Shown here: piece after piece, positions 33,259 through 42,067 of the stretch | Position numbering within the stretch: position 1 is the first letter of the stretch | Layout: the number at the start of each line of letters is the position of its first letter | Assembly: GCF_006715085.1 (NCBI RefSeq) | Contig: NZ_VFMM01000004.1 | Coordinates: 124,001-188,000 of the forward strand | Reading direction: 5' to 3' | DNA from: Kribbella jejuensis | GTDB lineage: Bacteria > Actinomycetota > Actinomycetes > Propionibacteriales > Kribbellaceae | DNA: 64,000 bases | The notes under the pieces: model-generated | Told to the model about the DNA's origin: nothing | Database searches by the model: none | Seen by the model: the letters and a program-made list of their open reading frames with translations, nothing else | Translations under genes and position numbers: made by a program

Positions 33259-35018
33259 GAGTTGTACGTCTCGTAGGCGGCCTGCTGCAGGTCGACGTAC
33301 GGTTTCACGCCGATCTTGGCGACCCGGTCCTTGTAGTCGTTCCACGCGCCGTCGTCGTTCGGGTCGAGCTGACCGGTGATGAACCGCGACATCGACTGCG
33401 ACACCTCGTTCTTGAGGTTGGTCTTCAGCTCCGCCTCCTGCGCCGCCTGGTCCTGGTCCAGCGTCACCGGCGGGAACTGCATCTCCTGCGGCTGCTTGTA
33501 CGGGAAGTAGCTGTCCACGGTCTGCTGGTAGAGCGGCTTCTCGAAGGTCAGGTCCTTCGGGTTCACCCGCTCACCGAGCCGGAAGTCCTGCGAGCGGTAC
33601 ATCGCGTTGTCCTGGCTCCAGCTCAGCCCGTTCTGGGTGTTCCAGGTCGCGTCGAAGCCGTAGATCGCCTGCTTGCCGTTGATCCCCAGCTCGCCCTTCT
33701 TCGCCCAGGCGAAGTGCGGACCGCCGTAGGCCCGCAGGATCGCTTCGAGCTCCAGTTGCGCGTCGGCCCACTGGACCATCAGCTCCGGCTTCGCGCACTT
33801 CTTCGTGATCACCAGCTTGGCCACGTCGACGCCGACGCCGAGGTAGTTCCAGGCGGCGTACCGGACCTGGTTGGGGCCCTCCAGCGGCGGGATCGCCTGG
33901 TACTTGCGCCACCGGGCGTCCGGATCCTTCTGGTCGATGTCGACGAACCCGCCCCAGTAGTACGACCGGGCGCCGCCGATGATCGGCTTGCCCGGCGCGT
34001 TCCCGTACCGCTCCATCTGGTCCTGGTCGGCGGTGAACACGTCCTTGTTGATCAGGCCCTCGCCGTACAGGCCGTGCAGGTACTTGAGGCCCTCGCGCCA
34101 CTCGTCCTTGTCGAACGTGACGTCGACCTTGCCGTCGTTGACGACCAGCCACGGCTCGCCCGGGTTGTAGAGGAACGCGTTCATGAAGTACGTGTCCAGC
34201 GCCGCGTCCTTGTAGCCGGCGAACGGGATCGTCTTGCCGTTGCCGCCGAGGTCGGCCTTCTTGAACGCGCGCAGCACCTCGCGGAACTCGTCGGTGGTCT
34301 TCGGGATCTCCAGGCCGACCTGCTGCAGCCAGTCCGTGTTCAGGAACGTCCGGCCGTTGCTGGCCCGGCAGTGGTAGCAGTCGTTGATGCTCGGGAACGT
34401 GTAGATCTTCTTGTCCGGCGCCTGTACGAGCTTCCGGGTCTCCGGGTAGTCCTTCATCGCCTGCTGCAAGTTCAGGGCGTACGCGTCGATGTACTGGCCG
34501 ACATCGGTGAACAGCCCCTGCTGGCCGTACAGAAACAGCTGCGAGCGGCTGAAGCCGACGCCCATGAACGCGTCCGGGATGTCGCCGGCCGCGATCATCG
34601 CGTTCACCTTGGTCATCAGGTCGTCTGGCGTCCCGCCGACCTGGTTCCACTCGATGTGCACGTTCGTCTTCTGTTCGAGCCACTTGGTGAACGCGTTGGT
34701 CTTCCAGTCCCCGATCGTCACGTCCTGCGGTACGACGATCTTGAACGTCACCTTCTCGCTGGTCAGCGGCTTCAGCTCGCGGGCGACCGGGCCGACGTAC
34801 CCCTCCGGGTACTGCACCGTGGCCAGCTTCGGCCCGAGCGAGACGCTGGGCGCCACGCCACCGGTTCCGCTGCCGGCTCCGCCGCTCGCGCTGCCGGCGC
34901 TGCTCGAGCCACTGCAGGCACTGAGCAGACCGGCGCCGGCGGTCGCCGCGGTCAGCCCGAGCGCCCCGGAGATGAGGGATCGGCGACTGATGCCAGGGCG
35001 TGCGTGATCGTTCGGCAT
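33255..35018 (-). CDS. Extracellular sugar-binding lipoprotein (LplA/YtcQ-like)
   Basis: A 587-residue solute-binding protein. The N-terminus has a twin-arginine-like SRRSLISG followed by lipobox LLSAC (Cys35), so it is probably exported by Tat and lipid-anchored. A Ser/Gly linker precedes the binding domain, which holds FKIVVPQDVTIGDWKTNAFTKWLEQKTNVHIEW. Large size and partner permeases place it in the LplA/YtcQ group, which takes complex oligosaccharides. ATG 35018 follows TAGGAGG; a longer frame is rejected. Operon promoter probably lies in the 263-nt gap upstream. Confidence 0.92.
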   Translation of the reverse strand: MPNDHARPGISRRSLISGALGLTAATAGAGLLSACSGSSSAGSASGGAGSGTGGVAPSVSLGPKLATVQYPEGYVGPVARELKPLTSEKVTFKIVVPQDVTIGDWKTNAFTKWLEQKTNVHIEWNQVGGTPDDLMTKVNAMIAAGDIPDAFMGVGFSRSQLFLYGQQGLFTDVGQYIDAYALNLQQAMKDYPETRKLVQAPDKKIYTFPSINDCYHCRASNGRTFLNTDWLQQVGLEIPKTTDEFREVLRAFKKADLGGNGKTIPFAGYKDAALDTYFMNAFLYNPGEPWLVVNDGKVDVTFDKDEWREGLKYLHGLYGEGLINKDVFTADQDQMERYGNAPGKPIIGGARSYYWGGFVDIDQKDPDARWRKYQAIPPLEGPNQVRYAAWNYLGVGVDVAKLVITKKCAKPELMVQWADAQLELEAILRAYGGPHFAWAKKGELGINGKQAIYGFDATWNTQNGLSWSQDNAMYRSQDFRLGERVNPKDLTFEKPLYQQTVDSYFPYKQPQEMQFPPVTLDQDQAAQEAELKTNLKNEVSQSMSRFITGQLDPNDDGAWNDYKDRVAKIGVKPYVDLQQAAYETYNS

Positions 35019-35057
35019 GGTTCCTCCTAGGCGGCTGGGTCGGAACGGAGACGAAAT

Positions 35058-35082
35058 ATCCGATAGCAATATCCAATAGGAT
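35058..35082. promoter_or_regulatory. Inverted repeat, possible operator of the sugar importer
   Basis: ATCCGATAG - 7 nt - CAATAGGAT is a 7-of-9 inverted repeat 40 nt upstream of the binding-protein start, in an AT-richer pocket (GATATTGC) unusual for this genome. Placement suits a regulator of the importer; family unknown. Confidence 0.4.
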
Positions 35083-35179
35083 CTCGGATCTTGCCCGGGA
35101 GAATGACATAGAACGACAGCGGACGGAAGAGGTCGCTGAACACTGACCGGGATCAGTCGGTCACTGTCGGTATCTTGCA

Positions 35180-35193
35180 GGCAAGCGGTTGCC
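35180..35193. promoter_or_regulatory. LacI-type palindrome in the importer/NUDIX intergenic region
   Basis: GGCAA-GCGG-TTGCC is a perfect 5-bp-arm palindrome resembling LacI-family sites (core AAGCG/CGCTT-like). It lies about 160 nt upstream of the importer operon and 88 nt upstream of the NUDIX gene; no LacI gene is in the window. Confidence 0.35.
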
Positions 35194-35281
35194 GGCTAAC
35201 GTTTCATACACGGTTTCTTGCGCCGGAAACGCGCGCCCGGAGCCCGGTGGAGGTTCCGCGGAGTCTCGGTAGGGTCGGGGT

Positions 35282-35758
35282 ATGCCGACACCGAAGTTCA
35301 TCCTGGACCTGCGCGCGAAGATCGGTCACGACCTGCTCTGGCTGACCGGCCTGACCGGGGTCGTGCTGAACGACCGGGACGAGGTGCTCCTGGTCCAGCG
35401 CGCCGACAACGGCCGCTGGAGCCTGATCGGCGGCATCCTCGAGCCCGGCGAGCAACCGGCCGTCGCCGTGGTCCGCGAGATCCAGGAGGAAACCGCGGTG
35501 GTCGCCGAGGTCGACCGGCTGCTCAGCGTCGAGACCACGCCCCCGGCCGCCTACCCGAACGGCGACCGGGTCCAGTTCCTCGACCTCTGCTTCAGCTGCC
35601 ACGCGCTCGGCGGCGAGGCCCGCGTCAACGACGACGAGTCGACCGACGTCCGCTGGTGGGCGCTCGCCGCCCTGCCCGACGAGCTGTCCGCCCGCGAACG
35701 CACCTGCATCCAGCGGGCCCTCTCCCCCGCCGACCAGCCGAGCTACATCACGTCCTAG
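35282..35758 (+). CDS. NUDIX hydrolase
   Basis: A 158-residue NUDIX domain protein. The box GGILEPGEQP..REIQEETA follows Gx5Ex7REUxEExGU except that Thr replaces the last Gly. Substrate unknown; small single-domain members usually clean nucleotide or nucleotide-sugar diphosphates. ATG 35282. Its TAG stop and the polA TAG stop on the other strand share the palindrome CTAG (35755-35758). Confidence 0.92.
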   Translation: MPTPKFILDLRAKIGHDLLWLTGLTGVVLNDRDEVLLVQRADNGRWSLIGGILEPGEQPAVAVVREIQEETAVVAEVDRLLSVETTPPAAYPNGDRVQFLDLCFSCHALGGEARVNDDESTDVRWWALAALPDELSARERTCIQRALSPADQPSYITS

Positions 35759-38487
35759 TGGGCAGCCTCGTGCCAGGTGCGGCCGATGCCGACTGACACG
35801 TCGAGCGGGACGGCCATGTCGACGGCGTGGCCCATGTCGTGGCGAACGAGCTGCTCCAGCGCCTCGCGCTCGCCGGGGGCGATCTCGAAGACCAGTTCGT
35901 CGTGGACCTGCAGCAGCATCCGGGACTTCAGGCCGGACTCGCGCAGCGACGCGTCGACCTTCAGCATCGCCATCTTGATCACGTCGGCGGCCGAGCCCTG
36001 GATCGGGGCGTTCAGGGCCATCCGCTCGGCCATCTCGCGACGCTGACGGTTGTCGCTGGTCAGGTCGGGCAGGTACCGCCGGCGGCCGAGGATGGTCTCG
36101 GTGTACCCGGTCTTGCCGGCGTCGATCACGATCGAGCGCAGGTAGTCCCGGACGCCGCCGAAGCCCTCGAAGTACTCGTCCATCAGGCCCTTGGCCTCGT
36201 CGACGCCGATCTTCAACTGCTGGCTCAGCCCGTACGCCGAGAGGCCGTACGCGAGGCCGTAGTTCATCGCCTTGATCTTCGCGCGCTGCTCCTGGGTGAC
36301 GTCTCCCGGCTCGACCGAGAACACCCGGGACGCGGTCACCGAGTGGAAGTCCATCCCGGAGTTGAACGCATCGATCAGGCCCTGGTCCTTGGACACGTGC
36401 GCCATGATCCGCATCTCGATCTGGCTGTAGTCCGCCGACATCAGCGACTCGTTGCCCTCGCCGACCACGAACGCCTGCCGGATCCGGCGGCCCTCCTCGG
36501 TCCGGATCGGGATGTTCTGCAGGTTCGGCTCGGTGGAGCTGAGCCGGCCGGTGGCCGCGATGGTCTGGTTGAACGTGGTGTGGATCCGGCCGTCGCGCGG
36601 GCTGATCGTCTTCAGCAGGCCCTCGACGGTCTGCCGCAGCCGGGTCGCGTCCCGGTGCGCCAGCAGGTACGCCAGGAACGGGTGCTCGGTCTTCTCGAAC
36701 AACGCCTGCAGCGAGTCCGCGTCGGTGGTGTACCCGGTCTTGGTGCGCTTGGTCTTCGGCATCTGCAGCTCGTCGAACAGCACCACCTGCAGCTGCTTCG
36801 GCGAGCCGAGGTTGATCTCCTTGCCGATCACCTCGTACGCCGCCGTGGCCGCCTCCCGGACGCCGGTCGCGAACCGGTCCTCGAGCTGCTCCAGATACGG
36901 CCGGTCGACCGCGATCCCGTCCCGCTCCATCGCCGCGATCACGTGGATCAGCGGCAGCTCGACGTCCGCGAGCAGCGCCGTACCGGCCTGCTTCTCGAGC
37001 TCGGCGTCCAGGGTGTCGGCGAGATCCGCGATCGCGCGGGCGCGCAGCATCGTGTGGTCCGCCGCCGGGCCGCCCTCGACGTCGTCGAAGCTGAGCTGCC
37101 CGTTCTCGGCCTCCTCGGTGCGCAGCTCGCGCTTGAGATACCGCACGGTGAGGTCGGCGAGGTCGTAGGCCCGCTGGTCCGGGCGGACCAGGTACGCGCT
37201 GAGCTGGGTGTCGGAGCTCAGCCCGCCGAGCGTCCAGCCACGCTCGAGGAACCCGAGCAGCGGGCCCTTGACGTCGTGCAGCGCCTTCGGAACGGCCGCG
37301 TCGGCGAGCCAGACCTTCCAGGCCTCCTCGTCGTCCGGGGTCACCGCGTCGGGATCGAACCAGGCCGCGGCACCCGACGTGTTCGCGAGCGCGAGCCCGG
37401 TGATCTTGCCGGTACCGCCCCCCCAGCTGCCCTGCACCGCGATCCCGACCCGCTCGCCGCCGCTGACGTGCTCCTTCAGCCAGGCCGCCAGCTCGCCCGG
37501 CTTCAGCTGCACGCCGTCCAGGTCGAAGCCGTGGTCGACGGTCGCGTCGACCTCCTCGTGCTCGGCGACCAGCCGCTCGCGCAGCACCCGGAACTCCAGG
37601 CTGTCGAACAGCGTGTGCACCTTGTCCCGGTCCCAGGCGACCCGGACCAGGTCGTCGACCGACACGTCCAGGGTGAGGTCGCGGACCAGCTCGTTGATCT
37701 GCCGGTTCCGGATCACGTCGGCAAGGTGCTCGCGCAGCGACTCACCGGCCTTGCCCTTGATCTCGTTCACCCGGTCGACCACGTCGTTCAGCGAACCGAA
37801 CTGGTTCAGCCACTTCGCGGCGGTCTTCGGGCCGACGCCCGGGACACCGGGCAGGTTGTCGCTCTGCTCCCCCACCAGCGCGGCCAGATCCGGATACAGC
37901 CGGGGGCCGACGCCGTACTTCTCCTCGATCGCGGCCGGGTCCATCCGGGCGATCTCGGAGACGCCGCGCTTGGGGTAGAGCACGGTGATGTTCTCGTTGA
38001 CGAGCTGGAACGAGTCCCGGTCACCGCTGCTGATCAGCACCTCGAAACCCTGCTCGTCGGCCTGGGTCGCGAGCGTCGCGATGATGTCGTCGGCCTCCCA
38101 GCCGTCGATCTCCGTGGTCGGGATCCGGAGTGCCTCCAGCACCTCCTTGACCAGCGAGATCTGCCCGCTGAACTCGTCCGGCGACTTCGAGCGGCCGGCC
38201 TTGTACTCCGCGTACTGCTCGGCGCGGAAGGTCTTGCGGGAGACGTCGAACGCGACGCAGACATGGGTGGGCTGCTCGTCGCGCAGCATGTTGATCAGCA
38301 TCGAGGTGAACCCGTACACCGCGTTGGTGTGCTGGCCGGTGGTGGTGGAGAAGTTCTCCACCGGGAGCGCGTAGAACGCCCGGTACGCCAGCGAGTGCCC
38401 GTCCAGCAGCAGGATCCGCGGTCGCCCGGAGCCGGAGCCGGCCGTGGTGTCCTTGGTCAACGTCGAAGTCTGAGATTCTGCAGCCAC
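35755..38487 (-). CDS. polA: DNA polymerase I
   Basis: A 910-residue Pol I for gap filling and primer removal. Domains: 5'-3' exonuclease (about 25-300; LLLDGHSLAYRAFYAL, DGWEADDIIATLA, ISSGDRDSFQLV, GVPGVGPKTAAKWL); a degenerate 3'-5' exonuclease (about 320-500) in which the metal-binding DxE is replaced by AVQG, so proofreading should be absent, as in other actinobacterial Pol I; and polymerase (530-910) with SADYSQIEMRIMAH, RAKIKAMNYGLAYGLS and LQVHDELVFE. GTG 38487 lies 6 nt after TAGAGT of a damage-type promoter. Confidence 0.97.
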   Translation of the reverse strand: MAAESQTSTLTKDTTAGSGSGRPRILLLDGHSLAYRAFYALPVENFSTTTGQHTNAVYGFTSMLINMLRDEQPTHVCVAFDVSRKTFRAEQYAEYKAGRSKSPDEFSGQISLVKEVLEALRIPTTEIDGWEADDIIATLATQADEQGFEVLISSGDRDSFQLVNENITVLYPKRGVSEIARMDPAAIEEKYGVGPRLYPDLAALVGEQSDNLPGVPGVGPKTAAKWLNQFGSLNDVVDRVNEIKGKAGESLREHLADVIRNRQINELVRDLTLDVSVDDLVRVAWDRDKVHTLFDSLEFRVLRERLVAEHEEVDATVDHGFDLDGVQLKPGELAAWLKEHVSGGERVGIAVQGSWGGGTGKITGLALANTSGAAAWFDPDAVTPDDEEAWKVWLADAAVPKALHDVKGPLLGFLERGWTLGGLSSDTQLSAYLVRPDQRAYDLADLTVRYLKRELRTEEAENGQLSFDDVEGGPAADHTMLRARAIADLADTLDAELEKQAGTALLADVELPLIHVIAAMERDGIAVDRPYLEQLEDRFATGVREAATAAYEVIGKEINLGSPKQLQVVLFDELQMPKTKRTKTGYTTDADSLQALFEKTEHPFLAYLLAHRDATRLRQTVEGLLKTISPRDGRIHTTFNQTIAATGRLSSTEPNLQNIPIRTEEGRRIRQAFVVGEGNESLMSADYSQIEMRIMAHVSKDQGLIDAFNSGMDFHSVTASRVFSVEPGDVTQEQRAKIKAMNYGLAYGLSAYGLSQQLKIGVDEAKGLMDEYFEGFGGVRDYLRSIVIDAGKTGYTETILGRRRYLPDLTSDNRQRREMAERMALNAPIQGSAADVIKMAMLKVDASLRESGLKSRMLLQVHDELVFEIAPGEREALEQLVRHDMGHAVDMAVPLDVSVGIGRTWHEAAH

Positions 38488-38493
38488 AACCCG

Positions 38494-38516
38494 ACTCTAG
38501 TGGGTCCCACGGACAG
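38494..38516 (-). promoter_or_regulatory. Variant PafBC-type damage promoter of polA
   Basis: CTGTCCGTG - 8 nt - TAGAGT - 6 nt - GTG start on the minus strand. Compared with TTGTCRGTG-N8-TAnnnT, two upstream positions differ; the -10 element and spacing are exact, and the layout equals that of uvrB. Confidence 0.5.
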
Positions 38517-38534
38517 TTCTGACACACTGCTGCA

Positions 38535-38963
38535 GTGACTGACAGGACAGATGGATCGAACCTCGGACCGGGCATGAGCATGGAGGGCACCCTCCTGCAG
38601 ACCATGGGCATCGTCGTCACCGAGGCGACAGCGGACCGGGTGGTCGCGACCATGCCGGTGAAGGGCAACACCCAGCCGTACGGCCTGCTGCACGGCGGCG
38701 CGTCCTGCGTACTGGCCGAGAGCCTCGGCTCGATCGGCTCCGCGCTGCACGCGGCGACGTACGGGAAGGTCGCGGTCGGTGTCGACATCAACGCCACCCA
38801 CCACCGCGCGGTCCGCGACGGCCTGGTGACCGGCGTCGCGACCCCGATCTACCTCGGCCGGACGACCACGTCGTACGAGGTGGTCATCACCGACGACCGG
38901 GACAAACGCGTCTGCACCGCGCGGATCACTTGCCAGCTGATTCAGGCTCCGCCCGGGAGCTGA
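38535..38963 (+). CDS. Hotdog-fold PaaI-type thioesterase
   Basis: A 142-residue hotdog-domain protein: MPVKGNTQPYGLLHGGASCVLAESLGSIGS gives the helix with HGG and the catalytic acidic residue (Glu62), and GVDINATHHRAVRDG the next strand. Likely hydrolyses acyl-CoA; the gene beside polA is conserved in actinobacteria. GTG 38535; divergent from polA with 47 nt between. Its 3' end overlaps the convergent GNAT gene by 38 nt. Confidence 0.9.
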   Translation: MTDRTDGSNLGPGMSMEGTLLQTMGIVVTEATADRVVATMPVKGNTQPYGLLHGGASCVLAESLGSIGSALHAATYGKVAVGVDINATHHRAVRDGLVTGVATPIYLGRTTTSYEVVITDDRDKRVCTARITCQLIQAPPGS

Positions 38964-39519
38964 CGGCGCGCCGGGCGAACGCGGAGCGGCGTGAGGAGAG
39001 CAGGGCGAGCAGGTTCGGGGCGTGTTCGGCGGCGAGCCGGCGGCGGACGGTCAGCGTGTTCGCGAACCGCAGTACGCCGGCCTGACCGAGGCCGAGCCGG
39101 GCCAGGAACCGGTTGGCCTCGCGGGCGATCGCGGGCGCGACCACGGCCAGGTGGGCACAGCTCTCGTGCTCGGCCCAGGCCACCGCCTCGGCGACCAGCG
39201 CCTTGCCGAGACCGTGCCGGCGGGCGGTGTCGCTGACGTGCAGGTACTCGACGGTGACGGTGGTGTCGTCGTGCAGCGGGCTGACCGCGGTCCGGCGCAG
39301 GTACGCCATCCCGTGCACGTCGCCGTCCAGCTCGACCACCAGCAACCGGCCCAGCGGGTCGTCGAGGTGTTTGCTGACGGCAACCTCCGCGGCGGCGACC
39401 GACGGCGGCGCGGGCAGCCGCGAGGGCAACCCGGCGGCGGTGCTGAGCTCACGCCACAACGCGACCAGGGCGCCCGCGTCCCGCGGCTGGGCGTCCCTCA
39501 CCTCGATGGCTGCCACCAC
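38926..39519 (-). CDS. GNAT family N-acetyltransferase
   Basis: A 197-residue acetyltransferase: VEYLHVSDTARRHGLGKALVAEAVAWAE supplies strand 4 and the acetyl-CoA loop (R/Q-x-x-G-x-G/A, here RRHGLGKA). GTG 39519 follows GGGAGG with 5-nt spacing; GTG 39516 is equally possible, and a much longer frame upstream is unlikely because it would run into the divergent DUF554 gene. Substrate unknown. Confidence 0.86.
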   Translation of the reverse strand: MVAAIEVRDAQPRDAGALVALWRELSTAAGLPSRLPAPPSVAAAEVAVSKHLDDPLGRLLVVELDGDVHGMAYLRRTAVSPLHDDTTVTVEYLHVSDTARRHGLGKALVAEAVAWAEHESCAHLAVVAPAIAREANRFLARLGLGQAGVLRFANTLTVRRRLAAEHAPNLLALLSSRRSAFARRAVSSRAEPESAGK

Positions 39520-39631
39520 AGCGACCTCCCGGTCCGGTCCACCCCCGAGGTGAACAGACGGGCCGATACGCTCGTCCGAGCGCAACAGTAGGCCCTCGGG
39601 GGGCACCAGCAAAGTCGAGTGGGAGACCAGT

Positions 39632-40372
39632 TTGTTCATCGGGATCGGGACGGCCGTGAACGTCGCGACCGTACTCGTCGGATCGGTACTCGGCGTGCTC
39701 GTCGGCCACCGGCTCAGTCACCGCACCAGGGACCTGGTCACCGATGCGATCGGCCTGGTCACGCTGCTGATCGCGATCTCGTCGGCACTCACCGTCGGCG
39801 ACAAGGCACTCAGCGACGCGGTCGGTTCCAGCGCCCCGGTGCTGATCGTGCTGGGCGCCATGCTGATCGGGGGGATCATCGGCTCGCTGCTGCGGATCGA
39901 GCAGCGGCTGGAGGGTTTCGGCGCCTGGATGCAGCACCGGTTCGACCGCGGCGAGGGCGAGGGCAAGTTCGTCGAGGGCTTCGTATCGGCGTCGATGGTG
40001 TTCTGCGTCGGACCGTTGACGTTCCTCGGCGCGCTCTCCGACGGCCTCGGCCGCGGCGCCGACCAGCTGTTCCTGAAGGCGGTCCTCGACGGCTTCACCA
40101 GCATCGCCTTCGCCGCCTCGTTCGGCTGGGGCGTCGCCGCGTCCGCGCTCGTCGTCCTCGTGGTGCAAGGCTCGATGACAGCTGTAGGCGCACTGCTGGG
40201 CGACGTACTACCTGAAGCCCATGTCACCGCACTCGGCGCCACCGGCGGCGTCATGCTCATCGGCGTCGCGCTGAGACTCCTGAAACTCAAGCAGGTCGCC
40301 GTAGCCGACCTGCTCCCCGCGTTGATCGTCGCGCCGCTGCTGGTCCAGTTGCTGATTGCCATCCGCAACTGA
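39632..40372 (+). CDS. DUF554 family membrane protein
   Basis: A 246-residue protein with about seven hydrophobic helices. It begins MFIGIGTAVNVATVLVGSVLGVLVGHRL and contains GFVSASMVFCVGPLTFLGALSDG, the DUF554 hallmark. The start is TTG 39632, chosen because it gives the family's conserved N-terminus. Function unknown; proposed to be a small-molecule or ion transporter. Convergent with livF, 16 nt apart. Confidence 0.88.
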   Translation: MFIGIGTAVNVATVLVGSVLGVLVGHRLSHRTRDLVTDAIGLVTLLIAISSALTVGDKALSDAVGSSAPVLIVLGAMLIGGIIGSLLRIEQRLEGFGAWMQHRFDRGEGEGKFVEGFVSASMVFCVGPLTFLGALSDGLGRGADQLFLKAVLDGFTSIAFAASFGWGVAASALVVLVVQGSMTAVGALLGDVLPEAHVTALGATGGVMLIGVALRLLKLKQVAVADLLPALIVAPLLVQLLIAIRN

Positions 40373-40388
40373 ACCAGCAGCGCCCGCG

Positions 40389-41105
40389 TCAGTCCTCGCC
40401 GAGATAGGCCTTCCGGACCGAGTCGTTCACCAGCAGGTCGCGACCGGTACCGGACAGCACGATCTTTCCGACCTCGAGCACGTACCCGTAGTCGGCCCGC
40501 TTCAGCGCCGCCTGCGCGTTCTGCTCGACCAGCAGGATCGTCGTACCCTGCTTCTGCAACTCGGTGACCGTCGACATGATCCGCTTCATCATGATCGGCG
40601 ACAGCCCCATCGACGGCTCGTCCAGCATCAGCAGCTTCGGCCGGCTCATCATCGCCCGGCCCATCGCCAGCATCTGCTGCTCACCACCGGAGAACGTACC
40701 GGCCGGCTGCTTGCGCCGCTCGCCGAGGATCGGGAACAGGTCGTACGCCGACTCCAGGTCGGTGCGCACCCCCGCCGGATCCTTGCGCGAGAACGCGCCC
40801 AGCATCAGGTTCTCCTCGACCGACAGCCGCGGGAAGATCCGCCGCCCCTCGGGCGAGTGCGCCAGGCCGCGGGTGACGATGTCGTGCGCCGCCACCTGGT
40901 CGATCCGCTCGCCCTGGAACCAGATCTCCCCCGACGTCGGCCGGAGCAGCCCGGAGATCGTCTTCAGCGTGGTGGTCTTGCCGGCGCCGTTGGTGCCGAT
41001 CAGCGACACCACCTGCCCCTGCTCCACGCTGAAGCTGATCTTCTTCACCGCGACGATCTTGCCGTAGGCAACTTCCAGGTCCTTGACCTCGAGCATCGCG
41101 CTCAT
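40389..41105 (-). CDS. livF: Branched-chain amino acid ABC transporter ATPase LivF
   Basis: A 238-residue ATPase: Walker A GTNGAGKTT (37-45), signature FSGGEQQMLAMGRAMM, Walker B LLMLDEPSMGL, and the LivF hallmark SPEGRRIFPRLSVEENL. Pairs with LivG on the inner face of the LivHM permease. Start overlaps livG by ATGA. Last gene of livKHMGF. Confidence 0.96.
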   Translation of the reverse strand: MSAMLEVKDLEVAYGKIVAVKKISFSVEQGQVVSLIGTNGAGKTTTLKTISGLLRPTSGEIWFQGERIDQVAAHDIVTRGLAHSPEGRRIFPRLSVEENLMLGAFSRKDPAGVRTDLESAYDLFPILGERRKQPAGTFSGGEQQMLAMGRAMMSRPKLLMLDEPSMGLSPIMMKRIMSTVTELQKQGTTILLVEQNAQAALKRADYGYVLEVGKIVLSGTGRDLLVNDSVRKAYLGED

Positions 41106-42067
41106 GACCTGTCCTCCTCGTCGGCGACCGTGGTGTCCTGGACGTGCGCTTCCCGCGCGTCGACCTCGTCCTCGTCGTCCTCGCCGGTGCCGATGTAGGC
41201 CTCGATCACCCGCGGGTCCGACTGCACCTCGGCCGGCGTGCCCTCGATCAGGGCCTGGCCCTGGACCAGGCAGAGCACCCGGTCGCAGAGGTTGAAGATG
41301 AACCGCATGTCGTGCTCGATCACCACCACCGACAGGCCCGAGTCCCGGATCTTGAAGATCAGGTCACTGGCCTGCCGGGTCTCCTGCGGGTTCATACCGG
41401 CCGTCGGCTCGTCCAGCAGGATGAGCTTCGGGTCGGTGGCCAGCGCGCGGGCGATCTCGAGCCGGCGCTGGTCGCCGTACGGCATGTTCCGGGCCAGGTG
41501 CTCGGCGGACTTGCCCAGACCGACGAAGTCGAGCAGCTCCTGCGCCCGGGCCCGGGTCGCCGCCTCCTCCCGGCGGAACTTCGGACCCCGGACGATCGAG
41601 GTGAACGCGCCCGCGCTGGTCCGGCAGTAGCGGCCGACCATCACGTTCTCGAGCGCGGTCATGTTCGCGAACAAGCGGATGTTCTGGAACGTCCGGGCCA
41701 TCCCGGCTCGCACCACCGCGCGCGGCTTGGGCGGCAACGGCGTCAGCGACGTGAGCGGTTGTACCTCCACCGCGTCGGATCCGTCCGTCGACACCGTGGT
41801 CCGCTTCGGCGCCCGCGGGGCCTTCCGCGGTACGCCGGCGAACCGGACCTGCCCGCTGGTCGGCTTGTAGAGGCCGGTGAGGCAGTTGAAGAACGTGGTC
41901 TTGCCGGCACCGTTCGGGCCGATCAGACCGACGATCTCGCCCTGCCGGACGCTCAGGTTCACGTCGTTGACAGCCAGCAGACCACCGAACCGCATGGTCA
42001 CGCCGGTCGCCTCCAGCACCGTCTCGCCGGTCAGCGCGGGCCGGGCCGTTTCCTCGACGGTGGTCAT
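41102..42067 (-). CDS. livG: Branched-chain amino acid ABC transporter ATPase LivG
   Basis: A 321-residue ATPase, longer than the usual 255. Walker A is GPNGAGKTT, the Q-loop FQNIRLFANMTALENV, Walker B LILLDEPTAGMNP and the H-loop VVVIEHDM. The signature reads MPYGDQRRLEIARAL rather than LSYGxQRR. An insertion of about 37 residues (APRAPKRTTVSTDGSDAVE...LPPKPR) sits between Walker A and the Q-loop, and an acidic 30-residue tail is added at the C-terminus. Overlaps livM and livF by 4 nt each. Confidence 0.95.
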   Translation of the reverse strand: MTTVEETARPALTGETVLEATGVTMRFGGLLAVNDVNLSVRQGEIVGLIGPNGAGKTTFFNCLTGLYKPTSGQVRFAGVPRKAPRAPKRTTVSTDGSDAVEVQPLTSLTPLPPKPRAVVRAGMARTFQNIRLFANMTALENVMVGRYCRTSAGAFTSIVRGPKFRREEAATRARAQELLDFVGLGKSAEHLARNMPYGDQRRLEIARALATDPKLILLDEPTAGMNPQETRQASDLIFKIRDSGLSVVVIEHDMRFIFNLCDRVLCLVQGQALIEGTPAEVQSDPRVIEAYIGTGEDDEDEVDAREAHVQDTTVADEEDRS

